This document shows, one piece after another, positions 52,178 through 63,104 of a stretch of DNA of 64,000 nucleotides. The notes beneath the pieces were generated by a model. The model saw only the letters and a program-made list of their open reading frames with translations, was not told the origin of the DNA and made no database searches. Each line of letters begins with the position of its first letter. The stretch's first letter is position 1. Source of the stretch: Takakia lepidozioides. Its lineage: Eukaryota > Streptophyta > Takakiopsida > Takakiales > Takakiaceae. Location of the stretch: positions 76,296,907-76,360,906 of the forward strand of contig CM060733.1 of assembly GCA_030704615.1 (NCBI GenBank). Direction: 5' to 3'. A program made the position numbers and the translations under genes.

Positions 52178-53377
52178 TCAAGTCTTCTGTAAACCTGGTG
52201 CTGGTACAACAGCCAGCTTTTTCATCATCAATTCCATCTTTTCTATATACTCCTCAACAGTTTCATGCTTCTTTTGCTTTAACTGTTGTAAACTTCCATA
52301 CACTTCATCCTCAATTTTACTTGTCTTGAACCTATTTCGGAATGCTGTATTCAAGCCATTCCAGGTTAGGAAATGATTATCAGGGAATCTTGCATACCAT
52401 TCACTTGCTTTCTTTATAAGTGAACAAGGAAACAGTCTCATCTTGGCATCATCGTCATTCTTATTGTTCACAATACACATGTGCTCAAATTGGCTAATGT
52501 GTACATCATGATCTTCTTTTCCTGAATATATTGGAAAATGTGGTTTTGCCCGTGTTGGTTGTAACGCCATCTGTGGCCCTACCTTCTGCCCACTGACAGA
52601 TGCTGGCCCCCTTGCTGGTGCTGGTCCTTGAGGACCTGTTGTAGTTGTGGTGGAACTTCCACCAAGTGTTGGCCCTTGAGCACTCCCTGCTACTGGCCCC
52701 ACTATATTCACAGTATTCCCAGCTCCAGTTGCACTACTTCCCACACTCCCTGTCCCCCCAGAGCCAGATCCAGGCTGCCCGCCTGATCCCCCCGATCCAA
52801 GTGCTCCACTTGATCCAGGTCCAACGGGTTGGGATGTCCTGGTTGTAGTCTCAACCTCAGCTGTTGGGTCTACTTCTTCATAGTCTTCCTCTTCCAATTT
52901 CTTCTCTCTGTATTCATCCTCCAAGTTCTGCCCTTGGGTTTCTTCTTCACTCATGTAACTCAACTGCAATGGTGTTGGAGAGTCTGAACTCTCTGTTGGC
53001 TCTGCCACATCCTCTCCTCCTTCTTCGTCTTCCGTCTCAGAAACTGGAGTTCCTGCTTTTGGTGTTCCATGCCAACTCTTATCAAAGATTTCTGTCAAAT
53101 CTTTTATCCAGGGATGTACCTCCAATCTTTCACCTCGTGGTTGATCTTCTTCCTGTACCAATTCCCTTAATCTTTCTTGCAAAGAAAAAGAAGGAGTGAC
53201 ATCCAACTCTAATTCTTCCGGTATGGGTGATGTACTCTTTGATCTTAATGGTGTGAGAGGTCCAGATGATTCCCCTATGTCTATTCCTCTCTCCCAAAGA
53301 TATGGATAATTAGCTTTCAGATAACTTTCTCTTTTTGCTAAATATCTCTGGAGTCTAGCTTCTCTTTCATCACTCAT
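52178..53377 (-). pseudogene. Outer gypsy element: Gag capsid region
   Basis: 399 residues. The N-terminus starts MSDEREARLQRYLAKRESYL. The middle is low-complexity acidic and Gly/Ser/Thr-rich (GSGGSGGQPGSGSGGTGSVG). The C-terminal third is a retrotransposon gag domain (FPIYSGKEDHDVHISQFEHM, KKASEWYARFPDNHFLTWNG, LKQKKHETVEEYIEKMELMM). It ends at a TGA in LQKT/FVSGLRPEL, where the same frame continues into the nucleocapsid part. Confidence 0.88.
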
Positions 53378-53458
53378 GTCCCATGTCTTTCATTTCTTTA
53401 ATGTGGCAATAACCAAAACTTTCTTCTGTAGTATCTCTCGTATATGCCTGGGTTTCTT

Positions 53459-54082
53459 TCAACCCTTGGCTATACTAGAAGTCTCCGTTACCAAATAACC
53501 ATATGGCAAACAAGTCTGGAAAGCTGTTCTTGGTGTGAGTTTGATCCACAAAATATCCTTTGGAATCCAATTCTTTACCAGAACAAGCTCTTCATGCATA
53601 TGAGTATAAACATTCACCTTCCTTTCCTCCCAGCCTTCAAACTCTACTCGCTTAATGGATAGCAATGCTATCACATAAACCAGTGTTGGTAACCAACGTG
53701 CTCTTCCTCTACAGGCCACCTGATAAATCTTTATCACTCCTTTCTCCAGACCCCACTCAGGGTCAGCATCATGCATTCTCTTAAGAATGTTTTCTTTACA
53801 ACCGTCTGACAATTCCAAGAACCTCTGAAAGAATTGTTTGGACAATCTTTCCTTCTCAGTTTCACAAGGAATTTGATTCACATCAAATTCTTTAATTCTC
53901 CAACCACCATGATCCCACCAGATGCCTGTCACATCTGGTTGTTCATGACCCAGTTCCCCAGTATGGTCGCCAAATGTCGAGCGGCTTTTACTCACCCATC
54001 CCTTCGCTATCCGAGGTGGAAACTCCAAGATAGAAGAGTTGGATATCTCTAAGCACTCAACCCGCTCAGAACAATCAGTCAT
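53459..54082 (-). CDS. Uninterrupted 207-aa ORF upstream of gag in the outer gypsy element
   Basis: Starts MTDCSERVECLEISNSSILE and includes WWDHGGWRIKEFDVNQIPCE, LSKQFFQRFLELSDGCKENI, GLEKGVIKIYQVACRGRARW and KVNVYTHMHEELVLVKNWIP. It is in the same frame as gag but separated by two stops over 27 codons. I do not recognise a domain. Some Tat/Ogre-type plant elements carry an extra ORF of unknown role between the 5' LTR and gag; this position fits. That it has no stop while gag-pol has seven is notable, although it is a short target. Confidence 0.55.
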   Translation of the reverse strand: MTDCSERVECLEISNSSILEFPPRIAKGWVSKSRSTFGDHTGELGHEQPDVTGIWWDHGGWRIKEFDVNQIPCETEKERLSKQFFQRFLELSDGCKENILKRMHDADPEWGLEKGVIKIYQVACRGRARWLPTLVYVIALLSIKRVEFEGWEERKVNVYTHMHEELVLVKNWIPKDILWIKLTPRTAFQTCLPYGYLVTETSSIAKG

Positions 54083-54615
54083 GACCTATAGCTAGTGAAT
54101 CATGGTTGTGCTTCCTATTTGTATTTCTTCTTGCCTTCATGTTAGCAATTTACCTTACTGTGTATACTGAAGCATCAGATTGCTTCAGTATCTACCAAGT
54201 TCCATTCACTCATCCATTCATTCCACAGCTTCACTCATGTCTCTCTACACAGTGTGTTTGTATCGAATAAGTATCAGATTATGATTTATTAGGTATCAGG
54301 CCAATGCCATGGTGACTCTAATCTGCCCTACAGTATCACTACAGCTTTGCATGTAACAAGCATCTACTGTTCATCTTTCCTCTTTCACCGTGCTCTCCAT
54401 CCTTGCTCCCGTTCTTGCTCTCCGCCTGATCTCCTCTCATACATGACCAAGAAGCGCACCCCGTGAAGTGATCCCCTTCCCGTTGCCGCTCTCCTAATCT
54501 ACCCACAAGCTGTTCTAACCACCTAACTAACTAACCGTCACCCCTGAAGTAACACGTTCCCTCTGCAAATGTCGTTCTCTCACAGTCGTTCCCTGTCAAT
54601 GATAATTGTTCCCCA
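54083..54615. other. Likely 5' leader or LTR of the outer gypsy element
   Basis: No coding sequence. No primer binding site could be placed with confidence. Confidence 0.35.
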
Positions 54616-54619
54616 TGTA

Positions 54620-54790
54620 CTGTGACAGGCTATGTCGAGCTGTGCCGAGCTGTGACTGGCTGTGTAAAGCTGTGTCGGGTTGTGTCAGGCTGTGTCGGGC
54701 TGTGACTGGATGTGTAAAGCTGTGCGAAGCTGTGTCGGGCTGTGTGAAGCTGTGGCGGGTTGTGTCGGGCTGTGACTGGCTGTGTAACCC
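54620..54790. repeat. GGCTGTG-type minisatellite, right
   Basis: About seventeen 10-bp units of the type GCTGTGTCGG / GCTGTGACTG / GCTGTGTAAA. Confidence 0.85.
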
Positions 54791-54799
54791 CCCTAAAGT

Positions 54800-57015
54800 C
54801 TGCTGCTGCCACCCCTAAGGCTCCTGTTGGTCTCAGTCCGCGCAAAAATTAAGGGTACCCCACAGAACCCGTAAAAGCGTATAAGTCCCAAGCAGCCCTC
54901 TAATAGGCGCCGGCACTTTAGTGCTGGGCTCTGCCTTTTTGGCAGCTCTCTACAAAATAGCTTAACCACTTATAAAGCTAGTTAGCACTGCCTCCCATGG
55001 TCCTCTATGGCTAGGGGGCTTATGAACATAGATATGAACTTAATAATATAGAAATTTTGGCGATAGCTTCGCCGTCTCATGCAATATGACCGTTGCCACT
55101 AAGCTAGAAAGGGAAATTTGATAAGAGCTTCGCCACTTCATGCAAGCTCGCCATCTCCTTAAACATAATAATGGACATCTACCCTCACTTCCATGACGTA
55201 ATTGGGTTAGATTCCTAAGGCCTTGTCTCCTGGGGCTTCACACCTGTGCTCTTCACACATGTACATAGAGATGCACACACATCCTCTTTGAAAGAGCGTT
55301 AGTTTTTATAGATTTTTAGCAAGCCTCTTCTTGGAACAAACTTGAACAACAAATGAAACAAATGAATTCAAAGGTCAAGATGGTATGGTAAGTCACCCTC
55401 TGAAACAAGTGGTGCTTGGGATGCACTAAATCGCTCGGTAGAATGATACTCAAATCTGGTCCTCCTCCGGCACTCCTACTCGTCCTAAGTCTCCCACTTC
55501 ATGGAGCGCTTCCTCTACTTCTTGCCTCAAATGGCCACAAGGCCTTGAGCTAGGACTATCATGCTCTCACTATGCTTGCTTCTATTACTAGAAAGCCACA
55601 GGCTCCTCTTGTTCTTCAATCTAGTCTCATTTCCTTGTTTTGGCCCCTTGCTTGTGTAGTTTTGGGGCCTCTTAAACTAGTGAAGGATAGTCTTAAACTA
55701 TTATTTCCTACATGAGTCTATAATTTAAAAACGATAGAACACCATAAAATAATAACCATGGATGGAAAACCTTGGTGTTAATGATAAATCTGATTTTTCA
55801 TCCATCCAATGGATTACCAGTTGGCGCTAGGCTGCCTTCTCATCCCTCCAGCTTGCAGGTCGAATTTCCAGTTTTCATCCATTGGATGAACTAGAATTCC
55901 ATTTAATTGCCTTTCGCAACTGCCTCCGGCGTGATAATTTGATGCCATCTCTCATCACCTCCAAAAATCCCCAAACTTGGTGAAAAATTATAATTAGATG
56001 CCTTGTAGTTGCCCGTAAAATCTCAAAGGAATCAAGGAAGAAAAGCCACACCTTTGGTTGGTTTCCATGGTTTCGCCATATAAGCAGTCTGCCGCTTCCT
56101 GGCAGTAAAAACACTGGTGGTGCCCCCAGGGGGTCTTTGGCCCTGCCACTGAGTCACAGATCATCTAGAGTTTCTTCCTACACACTTTGCATCGCTGAGG
56201 AATTCAAAACTTCGCTGGGAAGCTCATTCATCCGTCGTTTGCTCCAATGCAGCACTTGCTTTGTCGCGATATTTCATCGCTGTACAGATTGTTTCCCCCA
56301 ATTGGCAAGACTCCTTGCCGCGTGCTCCCACTGGACTTGAAAGGCGGGAGAATAGAGAGATCACAATCCGGGACTGGAACAGTCGCCATGTATTGTTTCA
56401 AACAGATGCATGTTGTCGTTACTGGTACCGAATTGACAACCTAACCCGCAGTCGATGCAGCTCCCTACGGTCATTTTGATGCCAGAGCTCCTCCATGGTC
56501 GTCTCAGACATAATCTAAATTCCTATGTGCTTTACCAGCGATTTCCAGATAACTCGCAACCTGCCCTGCTTTGGCAGTACAATGCCTAAACTGTCTGTCT
56601 TAAGATAAAAAACGATCTGAAAAGAAATTGTACCAATATATGCATCTACAGGTGGTGTTTTGGGATATACCCACGCCAATGTTGAGATCTACGGATGGGT
56701 ATAGTGATGGGAATGTGAATACTCCACTTCTTGTAGTGGAATTTTTGTCTCCCAAGTCGATCAACAAAGATCAGTCAAGTGCAAAGCTGTTTGTGCTAAA
56801 GCCGGAGTAAAATATTATTGGCTAGGTTGTTGTCTCCAAGGCTGGCTGCAGTGTGCCAGCCTATCGAATACAAGGGTATATGAAACATTCAGAATTATCC
56901 ATAAGAAGGATGGACCGGTTATTCTACCATCATTCAGCATGCCTATCGACTTCGAGAAAGTCTTTAGGATCAAGTAATGAGGGGTGGATCAGTATGGGGA
57001 TCAGTGTTGTTGAAC
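54800..57015. other. Non-coding or unrecognised stretch
   Basis: No gene recognised. Open frames at 56628-56810 (MYQYMHLQVVFWDIPTPMLR) and near 56938-56976 (MPIDFEKVFRIK, stop) look exon-like in composition but match no family I can name. Confidence 0.35.
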
Positions 57016-57065
57016 AAACTATTGAGTTTTGATATAAATCTGAGAGTTTGTCTTAACCTTCCATG

Positions 57066-57374
57066 TGTTGAAAAACGTAGATAGAACAACAAATGAGGAT
57101 TGTATAGAAGCTCTCCACCCAACCATAGAAGCACATGTCAATATGAAGAACTGATATGTGGCTTCACCCCCGAGTTTCTTATATAGTTCTAGGTAGGCTA
57201 AAAGCAATCACTAAGACTTGCCTTTTAGACCTACTTTTACTATATATGTTAAGTAGTCCCATAATGCACTAGCTTTAACTTTACGACAAAAGCCTCTCTA
57301 AATAGAGAGTTACTTTTAATGTCTCATACTTTATTTACAAGTCAAGGTGTAGCTTATGGAGCTGTTTTCCAACA
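57066..57374 (-). repeat. LTR of the Copia element (3' LTR)
   Basis: 309 bp, matches 60086-60389 with scattered differences and short indels (for example around 57140 and 57190). Confidence 0.93.
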
Positions 57375-57419
57375 CCTTCCTTCGAACGGCGAGATAATCA
57401 CGTAATATCTTTGGAGACA

Positions 57420-59886
57420 TTACACCACAAGTGAACACTTAATGTGTTTTGGCTTTGGTAGACTCTTTGTCAAAACATCAGCCATCATGTCTTCTGTAAG
57501 GCAGTAGACCATTTGGATCTCTCCTTTACCTACAATCTCCCGAATGTAGTGATGTTGAATCTCAATGTGCTTAGGATTTGAATGGTATCTTGGATTCTGA
57601 CCCATTGCAATCGCACTTTGATTGTCTCAATATACAGTTGTAGGGTGGGACTATAGGTGCCCCAAATCTCAAAGTAGCTTCCGCAACCAAACAGCTTTCT
57701 TTGTTGCTTGTGTAGCTGACATGTACTCAGCTTCTGTTGATGAAAGAAGTTTGTCGTTTGCTAGACCAAGATACCACGCCACCTGCTAGAACAAAGCAAT
57801 GACCCGAAGTAGATCTTCTGCTATCAATATCTCCTGCCCAATCTGTATCTGTAAATATTTGGAATCTCCTTTTGGCCATAGACTATGCTAGATGATTGTA
57901 ATACCACTCCCACTGAGTAGGCAATGTCTGGCCTAGTACAAACCATGCAGTACATCAAACTCCCAACCGCACTTTGATAGGGAATAACCTTCATATCCTT
58001 CTCTTTTTCCTTAGTCATAGGTGTCATGTCCTTTGAGACCTTTCCTGTTTGTTTCTCTACAAGTACTTTGAACTCCTTGAATTTCTCTAAGACTTTGCTC
58101 TTTTATTTTAGAAAGTTCACCACAAACCCTCATTGACAGATCATCGATAAATGTTACAAAGTAGCATACTGTGCATTGGTTCGCATACATTAGAATGTAT
58201 AATTTCCAGAATGTTTGTGGCTCTCCATCCACCATCACTAGGAAACTGAGTTCTATATTGTTTCCCTTTTATGCAGCAACCTTTACAGAGATCAAGATTG
58301 GTGACATTTTTCAATGATAGTCCTTCTACAAAAGAAGTTGACTGTTTCATTTGTCTCAACTTGTTGATGCTCACATGTCCCAATCGTCTATGCCATAATT
58401 CAGTTTCTGACATGACTAGTCTTGATCCCGTCTCTGGTAAATAGGTTGCAAGAGCACTAGAACTTTGATTTTCCAATCTATATAGACCATTGTCTAAAAG
58501 AGATGCTTGTGCTACAGCCTACTACTTGACCTTATTTATCTGAGATGAAGCATCATTCTTTTTGGAATAGCACTCTATATCCCGCATCAACTATCTTCCT
58601 CACTCACAACAAGTTTTGGTTAAGGTAGGTACGTATAGTACACCTTGCACTTCTCGAATCTCTCCTTGATTTATCGTAAATGAGACTGAACCTTCTCCAC
58701 TAATGATGTGTTTGCTATCATCTCCCAAGAGAACATACTGGGAAGGAGATATAGGTTTGTATGTGAGAAAATGTTCATATTCTGGAGTCATATGTTGAGA
58801 TGCTCCTGAATCAATGTACCATTCATACTTCTGCCTAGTAGTACATGCTGAAACTACAACTAGTATGTGTAATGGGCACATACCACGTTGGATGTGGTTG
58901 TGGGTTCAAACCACGGTCTGATGTGTCATGAAGGTGTCCACCTTTTAGCTGGAAGGCAGTAGCCCTTGTGGTGAAGTGACACCATAAGTTACGCTCCCTT
59001 CGGGAGATGTCATATATATATATTTTTACATGCTGAAAGTGAAACTACAAATAAGACAGGGTATTTCTAATGAGTAGCTACATTCCCTCGTATTTCTTGA
59101 TTATCTCGTCACGCTCCTCTGCTATGCGTATTCTACAATCTTTTATCCCATGCCCATATTTGTTGCAATGATAGCACTTAATCCTTGAGTTCAGCTTAAA
59201 CTTTGAACCAAACTTTGCAGTATGATATGAAGGGAATTTCTTCTTCTGGAATCCTCCAGGTTTAATATCTATGAACAAACCCTATCTACCAATGTAGATG
59301 CCCCTTGACCTCTTCGTTTCTCCTCCTTGAGGAGAAGACCTATGACCAACTTAGTTGTTAAGTTGGTTTGTCATGTTAAGGATACCACGAAACTGTCATA
59401 GGATTTAGGTAAGGTCGCTAGCAACACTACTGCTGCTTGTTCATCAGATATTACAGTTCCCACAGATTTCAGTTCGTCTCTTAAGACAGTGAACAAATTC
59501 AAATGTTGTTCGACTGATTCCGTCTCGGTCATTTTCAGACCATAGAACTTTTGTGTTGCAATCACTTGCGATGTTACATCCTTCGTCTCAAAAACAGCTG
59601 CTAGCTTATCCCAAACCTCTTTAGAACTTTTAGCGTTAAGGACTAGATTCATCTGATTGTTTCTCAAGCTCATTATGATGTTAGCCCTAGCCTTCTAATC
59701 TTTTATATCCCATAAAGCTTGGTCAACTGCATCGTCAAGTCTTACATGTGACCCATCAATCAATCCCCATAGGTCTTTGTCTAGAAGAATCATTTTCATT
59801 CTAAACTTCGAGGACTGGTAATTGGTTCCATGGGACCGATCTTCTACTCTTGTATCTAATGCGTTTCCATGAGCATAATTTACCAT
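57420..59886 (-). pseudogene. Copia gag-pol remnant
   Basis: In minus-strand order: gag at 59886-59371 (KDLWGLIDGSHVRLDDAVDQ, KSSKEVWDKLAAVFETKDVT), one CCHC knuckle at about 59175-59130 (CYHCNKYGHGIKDC), protease at 58881-58600 (WYIDSGASQHMTPEYEHF), and the GAG_pre-integrase region at 58476-58141 (ELWHRRLGHVSINKLRQM, LCKGCCIKGKQYRTQFP). A fragment of the integrase/RT area with YFVTFIDDLS follows, then abruptly the late RT (VIPYQSAVGSLMYCMVCTRP) and RNase H, ending with KHIEIQHHYIREIV and MMADVLTKSLPK. The integrase core and the RT catalytic region are deleted near 58030-58150. Several stops are present. Not functional. Confidence 0.9.
58854..59038 (+). mobile_element. SINE-like insertion in the Copia element
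   Basis: About 185 bp flanked by direct repeats TACATGCTGAAA (about 58842-58853 and 59027-59038, the second copy included in the span), absent from a normal Copia reading frame. It has a B-box-like GGTTCAAACC and ends in (AT)n then TTTTT. An A-box could not be placed firmly. The flanking repeats look like a target duplication. Confidence 0.6.
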
Positions 59887-60073
59887 TAGGGCTTTCCATT
59901 CTCACTATCTAAGACTTTATACTTGACAGTTAGCACACTCACAAACTTTTATTGATCACTGGCTGTGGACCAAATTGCTTTGGCTAGGAGCTCCCTTTGA
60001 TCACGTCCTCGCTACCACCTCGTAGCACCTCCTCTATCTAGCATGAAATTGCAGCCACCTTCTAGCAACTAGG

Positions 60074-60085
60074 CTCTGATACCAT
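60074..60085 (-). promoter_or_regulatory. Primer binding site of the Copia element
   Basis: Minus strand TGGTATCAGAGC directly next to the 5' LTR, complementary to the 3' end of initiator tRNA-Met. Confidence 0.92.
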
Positions 60086-60389
60086 GTTGAAAAACGTAGA
60101 TAAAACAACAAATAAGGATTGTATAGAAGCTCTCCACCCAACCATAGAAGCACACAGCATGAACAACTGATATGTGGCTTCACCCCCGAGTTTCTTATAT
60201 AGTTCTAGCTAAGCTAAAAGCAATCATAAGACTTGCCTTTTAGGCCTACTTTTACTATATATGTTAAGTAGTCCCATAATAGACTAGCTTTAACTTTAAG
60301 AGAAAAGCCTCTCGAAATAGAGAGTTACTTTTAATGTCTCATACTTTATCTACAAGTCAAGTTGTAGATTATGGAGCCGTTTTCCAACA
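60086..60389 (-). repeat. LTR of the Copia element (5' LTR)
   Basis: 304-bp partner of 57066-57374, followed by the CCATG duplication. Confidence 0.93.
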
Positions 60390-60979
60390 CCATGTTGGCA
60401 GGTTCGAGGGCCAAATATCATGCAAGAACATTGAGATTGGCATTGTCGGAACAAATGGCAAGTTCTCTCTCTCATGACCTCGATCATTATGGTTCAATTT
60501 CGTTTGTTTGATGAAAGCCTCTAGCCATTGCAGGAGTATGTATGGCTTTCTCTCCCTCTCTAGTGAGTGAATCTGGCTGTTGATTTTAGAGAAAAACTAC
60601 TGGTATTGGGATCATTGGTCAGGATCACCATTTCTACGATGGAAACTGGAACCAGGACTAGCTAGTGGAACCTTAGTGTAGAAGGTGGTCCTCAATCTGA
60701 TAAACATATGTTGTGTGTAGTCCTTGTGGGTTAGAGGCAACTCCGCTCCCCCCCAAAGAAAAAGTGGTTTGGTCACTCTTAATGTTCTTGATTTATAGAG
60801 TTCAAAGAATGAGTTGCATATGATGTGTCTTCTCTTAATATTGCTAGGGCATGTTTTCTTGCATAGTCTTGACACTTGTAGAAGTTGATGACTATCTTGC
60901 CGAAGTGGAGTAAAGCAGCATGGAACTCACTCCTTCATTGAGCTTTCATAGGGGATGGGAGTCAATTATGAGAATCAGC

Positions 60980-61490
60980 TTCTTCCAGTAGACTTCTCCT
61001 GCATCTAGGCTCCGTCCGTCACACTTTGACATGGCCCAGGCCATGCACGAGACTATGTGGGAACGGAAATCTGTTGCAAAGCAAATAAGTTCAAATACTT
61101 TCACTAGTATTTGCAGAACCAGCTAGATGTTGGATTCCACGAATTGGTTTTTTGATAAGTTTGGTCTTCCAACTATTTTTTGTTGTTGAATATGGGGACC
61201 ACAACACCCTCCAACAGCACTCCTGCTTGTCACTCAACAAGACAGGGCAGTATTCTGTGGATCATCAAGAACTCTTAACACAGCCAAGCTCTCATCCGTT
61301 TGCCTGTTTACGAATCACACGAATACACTGACACCCGAGTACACCGCCCCTGACCTGTGTCAGGGGCGCCGTCTTATACGAAAAGCCCTAGCGCCTGCTG
61401 CCCGCCGTGTGGCGCGGCCTGATAAGCCAAGCCGGCGGCGCCCTCTCCTCAGCCCTTGATGCGACGAAGGGCCAGGATGAAGCCAGCTAT
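60980..61490. other. Non-coding stretch
   Basis: No gene recognised. 61340-61460 is GC-rich. Confidence 0.4.
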
Positions 61491-61496
61491 CTAACA

Positions 61497-61748
61497 TCAC
61501 ATGGGCAAAAACATGCAGGGCAGAAGCAGCAGCAAATAAGTAGCCATTGTGGGACAATGATCATGAGGTCGGGATGAAGCCTCCGAATCTGTGTCTGACT
61601 CTACAGTAATTGAGGGTGGCGGTGAAGGTGGTCTGAACCGAACACCTCGTCTTGTGAACCCACTCTCATTGTTACTGCCTGTAGCCGTACTCCCCTCAAA
61701 ACCCTTGGGTAACTCCGTAATGACACTCACAATGTGCACCTCCTCCAC
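61497..61748 (-). CDS. Hypothetical 83-aa ORF
   Basis: Starts MEEVHIVSVITELPKGFEGS, is Pro/Ser-rich in the middle (FRPPSPPPSITVESDTDSEA) and ends in a hydrophobic stretch (YLLLLLPCMFLPM). Same strand as the open frame at 62268-63104, but no joining intron was identified. Not recognised; low confidence that it is a gene. Confidence 0.25.
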   Translation of the reverse strand: MEEVHIVSVITELPKGFEGSTATGSNNESGFTRRGVRFRPPSPPPSITVESDTDSEASSRPHDHCPTMATYLLLLLPCMFLPM

Positions 61749-62267
61749 GTGACACTATAAGGCTCTAGTACTAATCTAATAGTGACACGGGTGGGCACTT
61801 GTTGCAGTTTAAGGGTCATATCCCAATGGCTCAGGGCACCTGCACCTACATCCACCGCAAGAACTCCTATGGTTGGCTGGTCATCAACCCAGCCTCACCA
61901 TAGAAGAAACACTGGTGGTCTTGCTGGTCATCACTCCAGCCTCACCACCGACAGCATACTCTAGGATTGACCGGTGATCAAATCCGGCCTAATCCCTATG
62001 AAAGCAAGCGCCCACACAAAACCAACATGGCGCACAGTCAAGCATGCAGGTGTTGGGGGGGATCCAAACACAAGAAATCAAAACATCAACACCCCCACAC
62101 CAAAATCCAGCTGCAACGCTGATCCTGCAGAATAGCCCAGCCCAAAACCCCGGACTGACTGGCCTCCACCAAGGGAGGCTTTGGCAACTACAAGTACAAG
62201 GTAATGAAAATAGTACAGAGATGGAGGGGAAGAATAGAAGCCCGACCAAGCAAGATCTAATCCTGAT

Positions 62268-63104
62268 CTATGCTATCAACTGCCAGACTTCTCTCAAAGT
62301 GCCTCGCTTTGCATGATGATAAGGTGTAGGAGGTATATCTATGTCCAGAAACCTGCCACTAACCTTGTCCCAAGCTATAGTAGCTCGCTCTAACCAACCC
62401 TCCTCCACTTTCTGCCAGGTAGAGACAAAGCAATACTCCCCTATCTCCCGCTCACTGAACACTAAAGAAAACAAAGGTAGGGTCTGATAGTCTCTCAACT
62501 CGAAAGCTTTGAGACGGTTGCGGGTGTCCTCATTGCGAATGACTGCATCTCCTTCACGCACAACAAACATGTCATTGCTGATGAACCCCCGCTCGTGGTT
62601 GCCCTGTGCAGAGCGTATCCGGCTGCAACCATGTCTGATTGCACAAACTTGTGTAGCTCCTGCTCCTCTGCTCCAGTACACCACGGCCTTGTGGCTGAAC
62701 ACCTTGGTCCCCGGGGCTGTCTTTGGCTGTGTTCCAAGCCTAGCTTTCACGCACTTTGGTATTTCACCTACAGGTGCAGAACTGCTGGCTCCAACAGAGT
62801 TCTGACTGTCCAAAGCAATATTGAGGCCCTCAACGCCAACTACAGCAGTTTGTTGTCTACTGCTAAAGCCTGACTCCCATTATGCAATCAACTCGTCCAA
62901 CTGTTCTCCACTCAAATCAGTCTGAGTTCCTTGGGAAACATAAATCTTGTCCCCTTGGGTGCACAGGTTAAGAGAAGAGACTTGACCTTCAATTACGTCC
63001 TCATTTCCCCCAGCCATACAAGGAGTACATCCACAGATTTGTCTCTCATATAGACCAGCACAGGTTCTAGAAACATGATTGTGGATCTTTCGTGGCACAC
63101 TCAC
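62268..63104 (-). pseudogene. Hypothetical ORF, about 279 codons with one in-frame stop
   Basis: One minus-strand frame runs from an ATG at 63104 (MSVPRKIHNHVSRTCAGLYE) through a TAA at about 62882-62880 to a TAG at 62268. The first part has a Cys cluster (CAGLYERQICGCTPC). The second contains KVFSHKAVVYWSRGAGATQV, FISNDMFVVREGDAVI and STWQKVEEGWLERATIAWDK. I do not recognise a domain. Length and open frame exceed chance for this composition, so it may be a decayed gene or part of an unidentified retroelement. Confidence 0.4.

Larger units (their letters stand above)
40929..54082 (-). mobile_element. Older Ty3/gypsy (non-chromovirus) element split by the chromovirus
   Basis: On the minus strand one reading frame runs from 53377 to 47993 and on to 47956, through gag, protease, RT, RNase H and integrase. 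It then continues across the inserted chromovirus at 40984-40929 (AMLQTINKEMLGRVLP, stop at 40929). Joining the two sides with one CGGTG copy removed gives YDNNTAMLQTINK without a shift. Seven in-frame stops interrupt 5.4 kb, but no frameshift does. No chromodomain is visible. LTR borders were not resolved; minisatellites at 40.55-40.78 and 54.62-54.79 kb may mark them. An extra open frame precedes gag, as in some Tat/Ogre-type elements; that grouping is inference. Confidence 0.85.
57066..60389 (-). mobile_element. Ty1/copia LTR retrotransposon, internally deleted
   Basis: 3' LTR at 57066-57374, 5' LTR at 60086-60389, target duplication CCATG on both sides (57061-57065 and 60390-60394). LTRs begin TGTTGAAAAACGTAGATA and end TTTTCCAACA on the plus strand; about a dozen differences suggest a moderately old insertion. 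The internal region is about 2.7 kb, well short of a full Copia element, because most of integrase and RT is gone. It also contains a SINE. Confidence 0.93.
57016..60913 (+). pseudogene. Proteasome subunit alpha type-2, partial 3' copy, split by a Copia element
   Basis: 57016-57065 matches the intron upstream of the 796-731 exon of the first copy (ACTATTGAGTTTTGATATAA, GAGAGTTTGTCTTAACCTTC), with about 60 bp missing. The Copia element then intervenes. From 60395 the same intron resumes with TTGGCAG and the exon 60402-60467 (FEGQISCKNIEIGIVGTNGK), whose donor is lost (CAGGT changed to a CT run). The last coding exon is at 60866-60913, reading VLTLVEVDDYLAEVE and a stop, the usual C-terminus of plant alpha-2 subunits; its acceptor is also degraded (GCATAG). 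Exons upstream of these are absent. It is a pseudogene fragment, but it retains the terminal exon that the copy at 0.7-3.7 kb lacks. Confidence 0.8.

Noticed and set aside
47993-53377. Programmed stop-codon readthrough in the outer gypsy element
   Set aside because: Seven stops of all three types, some inside conserved domain cores, fit decay better than recoding; not excluded without relatives.
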